Below, piece by piece: positions 1-10,065 of a stretch of 64,000 nt of DNA. The position numbers and the translations under genes were made by a program. The DNA comes from Lucinisca nassula. Lineage: Eukaryota > Mollusca > Bivalvia > Lucinida > Lucinidae. The stretch covers positions 130,962,217-131,026,216 of the forward strand of contig OY757015.1 of NCBI GenBank assembly GCA_963580285.1, given 5' to 3'. The stretch's first letter is position 1; the number at the start of each line of letters is the position of its first letter. A model generated the notes under the pieces. That model did no database searches, was not told the origin of the DNA, and saw only the letters and a list, made by a program, of their open reading frames with translations.

Positions 1-2
1 AT

Positions 3-1742
3 GAATTCGGTAATCGATGGTGTAAGCGAGAGTATGTTGAGCATAAAGCCCTAAAGGACTGGAAACTTAGCATTTTAAAACTAGTGAATAAACGCATTTC
101 TTTCTATTCTCAAAATACTAACTTATTACCTCCTAAGCCCAAGACGTCTTTACGTCATCTTAAACTAGGTATTCAAGAATTTCATAAGAAGTTTGTTTTG
201 GCCCCTGCAGACAAGGCCGCTAACAACGTCGTCGTTGTGTGACGGCTCCACTATGTTAACACGCTTAAGCAGGAGCTTGGTGGTACTAAGGCCTATGAAC
301 TTCAGCCTTTAGCTGAAGAGAGGGCTATAGTAGATAAACATGTTTGTCTTTCAGCCACCAAGTTTGCTGTGTGTGTTAACGAAGGCCAAGACAAGCTTCC
401 TACGCTATACTGGTTACCAAAACTTCATAAAAAACCTTACAAAGCACGGTTTATTGCAAATTCTAGCTCTTGCACTACCACTGAACTTTCTAAATTATTA
501 ACTTCCTGTCTTACTGCTATTAAAACGCATGTAATTAAATATTGTGATAAAGTCTTTGAAAGATCAGGAAGAAATCTGTTTTGGTCTATAAAAAATTCGA
601 ATGATGTTTTAAATAAATTGAAATCTAGACAGTTTCGTGCTTCTAGTCTGTCTACCTACGATTTTTCCACTCTTTACACTACACTTCCTCATAATCTTAT
701 AAAAGAAAAGCTTAATGATTTAATTGAATGGGCTTTTCACAGAGAAGATTCTCTCTATCTTGCATGTAATGTCAGAAATGCATTTTTCACTTCTAAAGAG
801 CATAAGAATTATACACTTTGGTCATGTCAGAAAGTGTGTGATGCCCTCACCTTTCTACTTGACAATATTTATATTAGATTCGGTACTAAGTTATTTAGAC
901 AAATTGTGGGTATTCCGATGGGTACTAATTGCGCACCTCTTGTGGCTGATCTGTTCTTGTATTGTTATGAAAGAGACTTCATTTTGTCGCTTTCCATTGA
1001 TAACCAATCTGAAATTATTGAAGCTTTTAGCTCTACTTCTAGATATTTAGATGATTTATTAAATATTGATAATACCTATTTTGATGGTTTGATCAGTCAG
1101 ATTTACCCCCTAGAACTTCAGTTAAATAAAGCAAATTCTTCTGATACCGAGGCCCCGTTTTTGGATTTACATCTATCTATTGTAGATGGATTTGTTTCGT
1201 GCAAAATTTATGATAAACGCGATGACTTTGATTTTGAGATTGTAAATTTTCCTTTTTTGGATGGTGATGTTCCTCGTGCGCCATCCTATGGCGTTTATAT
1301 TTCGCAATTAATTCGATTTGCTAGAGTGTGTAGTCATGTAACTGACTTCAACACTCGTAATAAATTATTAACGGCTAAACTCCTTAATCAGGGTTATCGG
1401 TACCATAAACTACGCAAAGCCTTTTCAAAATTTTATAGACGCCATTCTGATTTAATTTCAAAATTCAATATTGGACTTAAATCTCTTCTGCAACAAGGTC
1501 TATCGGAACCCGAATTTTATGGTGACTTGGTATTTAAATTCAGAAAAATATATAACCGCAATGACTTCAGTACCCAATTTCGTAAAATCATTCTTCGATA
1601 TAAAAAGATTGGGTACAACATGGATATTATACGACAGACTGCATGCATGGTAGTTAACCCAATCACGGTTGGCAACTTTGCTTCCCTCTTTAATTGCACG
1701 CCGGTGGGTCAGGCCTCAGATTCTATGACGGCTCCAACGTAA
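3..1742 (+). CDS. Penelope-like reverse transcriptase, one in-frame TGA
   Basis: About 579 codons in one frame, incomplete at the N-terminus. Approximate positions: EFGNRWCKRE at residue 1, ADKAANN at 70, in-frame TGA at codon 80 (240-242), LYWLPKLHKKP (fingers) at 135, catalytic Asp of STYDF at 220, GIPMGTNC at 303, catalytic YLDD at 348-351, FLDLHL at 386, stop TAA at 1740. Between the fingers motif and the first catalytic Asp there are about 75 residues, long for an RT and compatible with an insertion-in-fingers domain. The protein would copy its own RNA at a nicked target. The TGA replaces a codon that is TGG in copy G and is most simply derived from TGC/TGT; either selenocysteine readthrough or a nonsense mutation explains it. 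No other stop occurs in the frame. Confidence 0.85.
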
Positions 1743-2323
1743 AGGCTTATTGAGAATTAGAGAGATCTAATTCAAGGTAATGTTGGTTGGTGCCTGATGC
1801 TCTGTCTCTGGTCGGGCTCATCGGAGTCTAACTGTTGGTTTTCTTTTGCTCCAGCATTTCAGTGGTTTCTTGCTGTCGAGTCCTCACCGTTGTCTCACCT
1901 CTGTGGTTCTTTGATTTTTGTGTTCACGGAGATGTTGCACTGATGAGTTAGGAGGCCTTCATGCGGACTGAACAAATTATTTGTCTAAATCGCGACGGAA
2001 GTAAGGGCGAGGATTGTGGCCACGTAAAATCGATTTAAGCCCCCCAGTGGAAATCTTCCACTGACCGTTCCAAGGCGGCTCTTCTGTGGCGATTTATTTT
2101 ATGTTGTTGTTTGTTACTTACTGTGTGTATCACTTGTGTCTTTTAGTTTCGGATGACCATATGGCCATTTTGTGGGAAAGTAACTGTCCTTATGGCCTTC
2201 CTTTGTTTAGGTTTCCATTATGGTCTGGTCGCTTAATGTTTGTATTTCTTTCCCTTTGGTGTCTTTTATGGGTGGAGTAAGTTAATTGTATCAATTCCTG
2301 ATCTTTGTTTTACTTCTACTTTT
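1743..2323 (+). repeat. Penelope-like 3' tail (type copy of a dispersed repeat)
   Basis: Noncoding 3' region shared by copies A, B, C and D and by about 20 tail-only copies on both strands. Recognisable marks in order are GCCTGATGCTCTGTCTCTGG, TTTGCTCCAGCATTTC, GCCTTCATGCGGACT, CCGTTCCAAGGCGG, GGAAAGTAACTGTCC, CTTTCCCTTTGGTGTC, ATTCCTGATC and the end CTTCTACTTT. Copies A and C carry an extra CTAATTCAAGG near the start that B and D lack, which marks two subfamilies. Short open frames in it are not genes. Confidence 0.85.
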
Positions 2324-2405
2324 AATGATCAAGAATCGATACATTAATCGCACACCTCGAATCCAAGACACCAAAGGGAAAGAAACACGGACATAAAATA
2401 ACTTA
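2324..2405 (-). repeat. Old Penelope tail fragment, inverted
   Basis: On the minus strand this matches the last 80 bp of the tail (GATCAAGAATCGATAC, ACACCAAAGGGAAAGAAACA). It directly abuts the end of copy A, so copy A probably landed in or beside an older inverted copy. Confidence 0.7.
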
Positions 2406-3868
2406 ACTCTAATACAAACATCACACGCGGAAAACCAAAAGGACCGTGACATTCCCCGAAGTGATCAAACCGCATTCATTCCTGTGGTCAGCAAAGAGTT
2501 GCTCGTCCGAACCTCTGTTGATCCCATGCAAGGCGGAACAACCCTCCGGATAGGAAAGTGATGCTCTTCGTCGAGTCGACGTTTAACCTATGGTAGCATT
2601 TCATAGCGGCAGAGTAATGGTTTTGACATTGGTTTCATCACCTGCCAAGACATACGTGGTGTTCAATAAAGGCAACTAGAACAAATAACGTTATAAAGAC
2701 ATAGTCCATAGGCCGCTCCTTCTATCGTTGCTGTGCCAGATGCCCAACGCTGTCCCCATTTCCCAGGACGACAACGCAATATCTCATCGATCCCTTGTAG
2801 CCAGCAAACAACTTCAACAGAATGGACTGGTATGTAACGACGGTTCCTGACAAACGAATGGGCCAGAGTATCACTGCAGACTATTCGGAAACTCGACTAC
2901 TTCTCCAAGAACAGAGTACAAAAATGGCTATGAAAAAGCTACGGTTATACGCCCTTTTATCATTCGGACCGCTTTAGGTCGACCCCTTTAGTAATCAGCG
3001 AAAGCCCCGGCACACGTACATTGATAAGATTAGTTGTTTATTGTCTGATAAGAACAAAAAACGTGAAGTCTGTCGCTGTTCATTTATTTGGATTCAACCG
3101 CGAGTAAGGCAATGCCGTTTGAAAATTGCAAGTGGTCCTCACTTGTTTCGAAAGAGTAGATGTTATACTTTTCATAGCTAGTGTATTTCAAATAAAAGCA
3201 TGCAACCTCACTAATATGCAAAGACTAAATAGCAATAAACTGTCGGCTAAATAACGGTGTTTATAAGCATTGCTGCTGTCTTTTGGAAAACGCTACGAAC
3301 GGTCCCTGTAGTGAATCATGGAAGTCGGCACGGATAGAAAAAAATTGTTATTGTGTCTGATACGAAGTGGAATGTGGAGTTCGTTGCTGTTCATGTATTT
3401 TAATTATCCGCCAATTAGGCAATGACGGCTCAAATTGCAAGTGATCTTTTTTTTACAATGTATATTTACACTTAGCTTAGCTAGTGTATGTCATATTACA
3501 GCATGTTCCCTAATATCGATGACTAAATAGCTATAGCAAGACAAATAGTGCAACTTAACTCATTTTTGATTTTTATTAAAATTGTAATTTTGGATAATTA
3601 TCTCCCTCACTCATTTGTGTCGCATTTCCAGACTTGCGCTCACTTCTATTTTGGTACAAGTCATATTTTTTGCATTTAGTGTGCATCCTTGTAGACCAAA
3701 CAAATTATTGCTGTCATACGCTAAATTACTACGACAACAAATTCACGTCCAACTTATATTACAAGGCTAGACTATAAGAAAGCATTTATGAATCAATCAT
3801 ATCGTATGTTAGTAAAATAAATAAATGAATTTATGATGATGTATAACTGAGATGCATATTTTTTTCAG
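2406..3868. other. Intron sequence with a diverged direct repeat
   Basis: No gene or recognised transposon. Two diverged copies of a roughly 200-bp unit lie about 310 bp apart (3040-3250 and 3355-3545). They share the order TGTCTGATA, CGCTGTTCAT, AGGCAATG, AAATTGCAAGTG, TAGCTAGTGTAT and GACTAAATAGC. The stretch ends in a pyrimidine tract and the AG of the first host exon. Confidence 0.5.
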
Positions 3869-4018
3869 CACTTAGGTAAACGAGATACGCCTTATGATGC
3901 TGTGTCAGCTCGCCAAGAATGTCTACACGTGCTTAACACAACAGTCTTTCAGCTTTGCGAAACTGTTCCAGATCTGGACTTTGAACCTTACATATTCAAC
4001 TGTGCACAAGATGCAATG
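3869..4018 (+). CDS. VWDE-like gene, exon a (C8-like end of vWD module)
   Basis: 150 nt, 50 codons, open in only one frame (CAC TTA GGT...). Preceded by a T-rich tract and CAG at 3866-3868; followed by GTAATG. The peptide contains ARQECLHVL, QLCETVPDLDF and YIFNCAQDAM; the spacing C-x12-C-x17-C and the phrase YIFNC fit the C8-like segment that follows a von Willebrand D domain. Phase 0 at both ends. It joins without a frame break to the exon at 29829, 25.8 kb away. Confidence 0.75.
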
Positions 4019-4919
4019 GTAATGTTTATATTTTGCTAATATGGATTCTACAATTTACGTAAATGTGGAAAACAAAATACTTTCGGTAACTAGATGCATG
4101 AACACATGCTGCACTACTCGATCAACAGGTTTTCCGTAACACTATATAACATCAATACCCGCATAAGGATTCATATGTTATACTTTGGTATTTGGCAATT
4201 ATGTAAACCGGGTCCAATACCTGAGCAATGACGTCGAAGCCTCGTGCAGACTGTAACTCCTGTACAACTAATGTAGAGCAGGATACGTAAGATAAGATTG
4301 TTGTCTTCGTATTCTTTATATCGTCCCTGATTAAATTCATCGCACTAAAAAGCATTTAAGAATGCGCTTAAAACCTTAGAAGATAAAGTATATATTATAA
4401 ATAGAAAACGGAACCTGTTTATTATCCCCACGTTTTTAAAAAAAAAGTGGGGATATTGTTATCGCCTTCGTCCGTCTGTCCGTCTGTCTGTCCGGCTATC
4501 TCCTCCTAAACCGTTAGCCGGAATTCAACCAAATTTGGTATGCGAGTTGCTTACATGAATGGCTTGCGCAAGAGCACATTTTTTTTTGTCCCCGCCCCCA
4601 GGGGCCCTGGGGAGGGGTCAAAAGGTCAAATATCAATAAAGTTCAATTACAAAGTCAATTTTGAAGATTTTGATGCCAAACTTTGCACATGTACTTAGTT
4701 ATGAAAAAAATAAAACATTTTGAACGGGATTTTGGCTGTGACCCCTAGGTCACGCCCTGGGGGTCGGACTTGGGGGGGGTCGGGGGTCAAAATTAAAGTT
4801 TTTCAGAACACAGTCATGTTGCATATCTATGCGAAGGGGATAATGGGTAGAATAAACTACAAGTAAAATTTTGACCCTGGGGTCAGATTGGGGCCCTGGG
4901 AGAGGGGTCCCCGTGAACA
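4019..4919. other. Intron: (GTCCGTCT) bivalve-type repeat remnant
   Basis: No gene. From about 4425 the sequence has AAAAAAGTGGGGATATTG followed by a GTCCGTCTGTCCGTCTGTC tract and then G/C-rich GGGGCCCTGGGGAGGGGTC segments repeated at 4606 and 4890. This resembles the start of dispersed elements with GTCCGTCC tracts found elsewhere in the window (31400, 32930, 57780). Confidence 0.5.
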
Positions 4920-5092
4920 CAAAATAGAAGTGGAAGCAATAATCAGGAATCGATACAATTAACCCACAACTCCCATCAGAGACATCAAAGGGAAAGAAAC
5001 ACAAACATGAAACAAAGACCCTTATGGAAACATCAATAGTGGAAAGCCAAAAGGACAGTTACTTTCCCATAAAATTGCCAATAGGCTGCTAA
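4920..5092 (-). repeat. Old Penelope tail fragment
   Basis: Minus-strand tail end: AATAGAAGTGGAAGCAATAA, AATCGATACAATTAACCCAC, CAAAGGGAAAGAAACACAAA, AAGGACAGTTACTTTCCC. It breaks off after CCAATAGGCT. Confidence 0.75.
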
Positions 5093-6616
5093 TGCTCTAA
5101 GGAGTGCACTTTAGCCTGTCATTTACGATTTGTGCGCCCCATAACTTCTGCATCTTATGAAATTTTTGGACCTTGCTTGACAGCTCTATAGATCGGGACC
5201 GTAATAGACATGCAAAGTAACACTTCATGCCTGGGAGTAAGATAATACATTGTACAAATCACTGACGAATTTTTCGATCGAAACCGAAAGGGGAGCAAAG
5301 GGTAAAAATGACAATACTTTCTTCCATCGTTTTATAAATATTTCCCCAAACTGGAACAGTTTGCAGACTGAGGCTCCTTTACCTTTTGAAGTATACTGTA
5401 CGGCAAAAACCACCCGACAACCCATTACCACCCGACACAAAAACAAATTGAAATTTTCAAAAATTAATTTTATCTTTTCAAACAAGTATCAAATTTGTAA
5501 ATGACACCGTAGTTATCAGCCGGTTTCACTATTTGGCATTCTACAGACACGGAGTCATTCTGCAAAATGACCAGATTCTGAATTAAACTTTGGTCACATT
5601 TTAAATCCAGCGCGAAGGTTCACTTAAATCACAAATGTTTCGAGCGTTTCCACAAAAAAAAATCGTCTACTACGCTATCATAATGTGGACAAGTGGAATT
5701 AACAGAGCGCACTGACCTCTTAGAGAACTTTGTTTAGTACTAATGAAATATAGTGTCGAGATGGCCCATTATCTACGATGTCACCGGACAATTCGTAACC
5801 CTCGTCCATTCTAATCTCAAAGGAAATCCAAAGAGTCTTGATCAGAACTGAGAGACAGTCAAGCTAAGACGTTGAATATGTTCTTTAAAAAGATAACCCT
5901 TTGGATGCAAATACAAATCCAACGCGGAACTGACAAATGTGGTGTGTGCAAGATTTTATGGGCCAGTCAAGCTAGTGTCGGCCAATTAGGCAAAATCAAT
6001 GAGTATCAAATCCGCAGAGGAATCAATGATCTCAATGGGAAACTTCTTAAGAATGCCACACGTTTAACTCAACACCAAACATGGTTAAGTAGGATGTGTT
6101 CTATAAACAGGTAATGCTTTGAAAGCAAGAAATACAATATTGAACTGGAAACTGTGGAGTGTACAAGTTTGTCTGGGCCGACTAGCTAGTTTCGGCCATT
6201 TAGGCATAATCAGTTACCTTCGAATAGTTTCCGAATTCAGCAGTGACATCATCAGTGGCATCACGAAAACACACCCATATAAGTCTGACCCATTTGAACC
6301 CCAATTTTATTAAGTAAAACAGGTGTTTACAGAACAAAACTTTATTTTTGCTCATTTCTCACGATTTTCATCTTAAAATTGATTTTTTTTTTTCGGCGGT
6401 AAAATTTACAATGTATTTGTATAGACGTGTTTTCTTAATGGAAATCGATGATCACAAAGGACTAGATAATGCAGCTCGCACTATGATAAAACATGGCAGA
6501 CGCTAGGAGCCTGTGGTAAGGATTCACAGTTGTTTATCGTATCTTACACCGGTTGTAAATGACACGCAAAACGACAGGTCCACCTGGCAGCATCCTGGCT
6601 GCGAAATTCCTTTGGT
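5093..6616. other. Intron with two copies of a CTAGC-TTCGGCC repeat
   Basis: No gene supported. 5902-6010 and 6119-6230 are two diverged copies of one dispersed repeat (GTGTACAAGTTT, GGGCCGACTAGCTAG, TTCGGCCATTTAGGC). Further copies are at 43440-43560 (inverted) and 51900-51990. The rest is unrecognised AT-rich sequence. Confidence 0.5.
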
Positions 6617-7298
6617 CAGACTGAATGCATGGTGGTTAACCCGATCACGGTTGGCAACTTTGCTTCCCTCTTTGATTGCACACCAATGCGTCGGGCTTAA
6701 GATTATATGACGGTTCCAGCGTAAAAACATAAATGGAATTTTATTTTAGTGTTCTTTATTTTGGTTGGCGCCTGATGCTCCGTCTTTGGTCGGGCCCCTC
6801 GGAGGCTAACTGTTGCTTTTCTTTTGCTCCAGCAATTCTGTTGTTGTATGCTGTCGAGTCCTCAACCTTGTTTCATCTCTGTAGTTTTTTTATTTGTATG
6901 GTCTCGGAGATGTTACACTGATGAGTTCGGAAGCCTTCATGCGGACTAAACAAAATTAGTGTATACCGCGACAGAGGTAAGGGCGAGGATTATGGCCGTG
7001 TAAAATCGATTTAAGCCCCCAGTGGAATTCTTGCCACTGACCGTTCCAAGGCGGCTCTTCTGTGGCGGTTTATTTATGTTGTTGTTTGTTACTTACTGTG
7101 TGTATCACTTGTGTCTTTTTATTTTGGATGGCCATTTAGCCATTTTGTGGGAAAGTGACTGTCCTTATGGCCTTCCTTTGTTTAGGTTTCCATTCTGGTC
7201 CGGTCGCTTCATGTTTGTGTTTCTTACCCTTTGGTGTCTTTGATGGGTGGAGTAAATTAATTGTATTGATTCCTGATCTTTGTTTTACTTCTACTTTT
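6617..7298 (+). mobile_element. Penelope-like element fragment H (3' end only)
   Basis: Begins inside the last RT codons (CAGACTGAATGCATGG; peptide ECMVVNPITVGNFASLF) and continues through the full tail to CTACTTT. The C-terminal codons are broken by TAA at about 6699 (CGG GCT TAA), where other copies read on to SDSMTAPT. It differs from copy A at many sites, so it is an older 5'-truncated insertion. Confidence 0.8.
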
Positions 7299-7379
7299 AA
7301 GACGTGCCTTTGTCAACACCGAAAACTCAGGATGGTGAAATATTGAATTAAAACCAAACCAAACAGAAGTTTGGCCCTA

Positions 7380-7455
7380 AAATAGAAGTGAAGACACTGA
7401 TCAGGTATCGATACAATTAACCCACAGCTCCCATCAGAGACACCAAAGGAAAAGA
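7380..7455 (-). repeat. Old Penelope tail, first half (split by LINE copy 2)
   Basis: Minus-strand tail end from AATAGAAGTGAAGACACTGA to ACACCAAAGGAAAAGA. The same tail resumes at 14560 with CCAAAAGGAAAGAAACACAA. The 13-bp stretch present on both sides (CCAAAGGAAAAGA / CCAAAAGGAAAGA) is the target-site duplication of the LINE in between. Confidence 0.8.
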
Positions 7456-7599
7456 TGATTTTTTTCGAGTTTAACCACGCGCCAACCCTCTTTGTGGGTC
7501 AAAAGCATCAACCGGTTAATGATCCAAAACTATGTAGAAGTTTGAGGATATTAAAAGTTAAAAAATTCTGAATGATATTGTATAAAAATCTGAAACAAA

Positions 7600-8463
7600 T
7601 TTAATCTTATGAAAAAGTCCAATTTCTTGTAAGAATAAGATAATATTATCAACAGGTACATCTTGAAACAAGTGTTGCAAAGTGTCAGCTTTGAAGTATA
7701 AGTTACGGGACTGCGAAAATTCTACACATTCGATTAAGATATGTTTAACAGTGAATGGCATATCACATCCTACACACGATCATCACCATTAAATATATAA
7801 GAATGGGTAACTCTTGTATGGCCAAAGCGCAGTCGCGTTAATACAAAATCACCTTTCCCTGAAAAACTGTTGAGTAGAGCGTTTTGTTCCAACGACAGGT
7901 TAAATGGCATGGAGTTTGTTATTTATTGCGCGGTCCCATTCGCCTTGCCATTCCGAGAAGGTGTATCTGTTGATAAATGATTTGAAATTATTTAAAGGAA
8001 TTTTGAAAACAGACGGATCAAGATTGAGCGATTCCTTTGCTTTCTTGTCAGCATATTTATTGCCGACAATGCCAATTTTGCCCGGAAGACAACAAAATAA
8101 GTTTTGGTGTGTATTAGAAATGTCATGATGTTTTTCGATCAATGTTTGTATTTGAGAATTTTTAGATGATGAATGATCTAAAGCCTCAAGCACTGAAAGT
8201 GAAACAGAAAATATCATTGCTTTTTGCGTTGTTGAAGAATTGATAAAATCTAAAGGTAGGTCTATTGATTTGGCTGTAAAAATAGATGAATCATCTGGAA
8301 GGCGTAAGGATTGGTGCGTATCTTTAGAAACATACGCACAACCAACTTTATCTCCTTCTTTCGAACCATCAGTATAGACTTGCTGGTAATCATCATAACG
8401 TGACTGCATTACCTGAATGTTTTGTTTGAGTAGTATCGATTTGATACGGATTTTTGCCATCAT
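7600..8463 (-). pseudogene. LINE copy 2, ORF2 C-terminus: RNase H and zinc ribbon
   Basis: Minus-strand reading gives QQVYTDGSKEGDKVGCAYVS (first RNase H Asp), then FTAKSIDLPLDF where the intact relative has AEAKAI (catalytic Glu lost to Lys). It continues with GKIGIVGNKYADKKAKES and, after a frame change near 7900, a degraded PFTVKHILIEC zinc-ribbon segment. RNase H downstream of RT is a mark of the I superfamily of LINEs. The segment is not expressible as one protein. Confidence 0.8.
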
Positions 8464-8559
8464 GTAAGTTAAAGATAATAGAAGGTTTTTTAGTACACAA
8501 AGATGGAACTTCAGCGGTTTTATGTTTTTGAATATTTTTAAGCTCGATACCTGAATTTT

Positions 8560-8741
8560 CTAGCAGTCGTCATATGCGTTATCCAAAAGGTTCGATTCTG
8601 TGGGCGTAATTTCATACGTATCTACAAATTCAGGTGGAAATGACATTTTGAAAGCCGGGTTACATGGATAAGCAGCAAGTCTGAAAGCATACTGAAGAGA
8701 AAGTTTTTCGATGCGCGAGGTTAAAGATGGTGCACTTGCCA
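8560..8741 (-). pseudogene. LINE copy 2, ORF2 piece after RT
   Basis: Minus-strand peptide SLTSRIEKLSLQYAFRLAAY matches SLTSRREKLSLQYAIRLAAN of LINE copy 1. Cut at 8741 by a Penelope tail and continued at 8907 (AGTACGAAGGCCTTGG, matching the RT thumb region). Confidence 0.8.
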
Positions 8742-8906
8742 TGTGGCCATTTTGTGGGAAAGTAACTGTCCTTATGGCCTTCCTTTGTTTAGGTCTCCAT
8801 TATGGTCTGGTCGCTTAATGTTTGTGTTTCTTTCCCTTTGTTTTCTTTGGTGGGTGGAGAAAGTTAATTGTATCGATTCCTGATCTTTGTTTTACTTCTA
8901 CTTTCC
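8742..8906 (+). repeat. Penelope tail insertion in LINE copy 2
   Basis: 165 bp, 5'-truncated, from ATGTGGCCATTTTGTGGG to TTACTTCTACTTT. The LINE sequence is continuous on either side except for one or two bases. The left flank ends GTGCACTTGC. Confidence 0.85.
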
Positions 8907-9721
8907 ACATAAAGGCTTAATACAGGAGAAGTACGAAGGCCTTGGTGATGGATAGTATCCACAGATTTTAAATAGGACTTCCTGGCAGAACCATAAACAA
9001 CAGACCCATAATCTAATTTAGATCTTATAAAAGATCGGTAAAGAAGTAATTAGGTATACTGATCTGCTTCCCAACTTGTATGAGCTAAACCTTCAACACA
9101 GTCAATGCTTTTAAGCATTTCGCTTTAAGATATTTAATGTGGGGAATAAAAGATCAAATATGACCCCTAGACATTTGGCTTCTTCAACAACAGGTTTTTG
9201 TGATCCGTATAAAAACGCGGACGGATGTTGGTGTTTCTTCTGTAGCTTACAAAAAAATAACACACTGCGTTTTCGACTTGGAGAACTTGAAACCATTTTT
9301 ATCAGTCCATTCTTCTATTCTTTGAAAATTTCGTTGTAATTTTCGTTTAAGTGTTTTCAAATTTCATGAACGGTAACATATACAAAAATCATCAACATTC
9401 AATGAACAATCTGTTTTGTCGTCCAAACATTGTACAATATTGTTTATTTTGATGTTAAATAGCGTAGTTGAAAGAATATTACCTTGTGGGACACCCTGTT
9501 CTTGACAGGGTAGATCCCACACGCACATGAAACATGCGTTCCCCTAAAAAGCTTTCTGTGAAACTGGGAAGTTTTCCTCTTAAGCTTATGTTATGGGGAT
9601 CTTTCAATATTTCATAACGTCATGTTGTATCATATGCTTTCTCCAAGCCGAAAAGACAGCAACTACGTGATCTTTGTTAATAAAAGCATTTCGTATAAAT
9701 GTTTCTAGTCTTATTTAATTG
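8907..9721 (-). pseudogene. LINE copy 2, ORF2 RT C-terminal half
   Basis: Minus-strand reading recovers SFLYGSQ-type text (PSAFLYGSQKPVVEEAKCLG) and, near 9500, the complement of CAAGGTAATATTCTTTCAAC from the PQG motif region. Several frameshifts. It ends at the SINE target duplication CTTATTTAATTG (9710-9721). Confidence 0.75.
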
Positions 9722-10053
9722 GCAGCCCCCGACCATTGGGGCGTGAAGAAATATATGGGTTGCATGATGCTTCCATGCAGAGCTCAAAACGACCCGCACA
9801 CGAGTACTGGTAAACCGCTTAGAGTATCTAAACCTGCCCAGGCAAAGCAGTGCGAGTCGGCCCGTCTATGCTTATAAACCCTATTGATTTCATTGGTCAA
9901 CAGGGCTTGAGATGTCATTTCATCTCAATGTCGGGAAAAGTCCCACAAAATTGGAAGCAACGTCTCCAAAATGACCTTTACAGTGTTGACGGGAACGTTA
10001 AATATGTTCTATAAAATCAAACAAATATGTTCTATCAAATCAAACAAACAAAA
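9722..10053 (+). mobile_element. SINE-like repeat with target duplication
   Basis: 332 bp with a 12-bp duplication of LINE sequence on both sides (CTTATTTAATTG at 9710-9721; CTTATTAAATTG at 10054-10065). Key text: CACACGAGTACTGGTAAACC, GGGCTTGAGATGTCATTTC, GACGGGAACGTT, and an A-rich CAAATCAAACAAACAAA tail. Related copies are at 12672-12961 and, inverted, 23105-23405. I see no clear tRNA head. Confidence 0.8.
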
Positions 10054-10065
10054 CTTATTAAATTG

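Larger units (their letters stand above)
1..2323 (+). mobile_element. Penelope-like retroelement, copy A (5' end outside window)
   Basis: The reverse transcriptase reading frame runs from the window edge to 1742, followed by a 580-bp 3' tail ending in CTACTTT at about 2322. The RT type (YWLPKLHK, STYDFSTLYTT, GIPMGTNCAP, RYLDDLL, FLDLHL) is that of Penelope-like elements, whose RTs are related to telomerase. No GIY-YIG endonuclease follows the RT, so if one exists it must be N-terminal and off the left edge, as in the Naiad group. Copies B, C, D and several fragments of the same family occur in this window; A and D are nearly identical, which suggests recent activity. The element is followed tail-to-tail by an inverted older tail (2324-2405). 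Family assignment is firm; the Naiad placement is inference. Confidence 0.85.
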
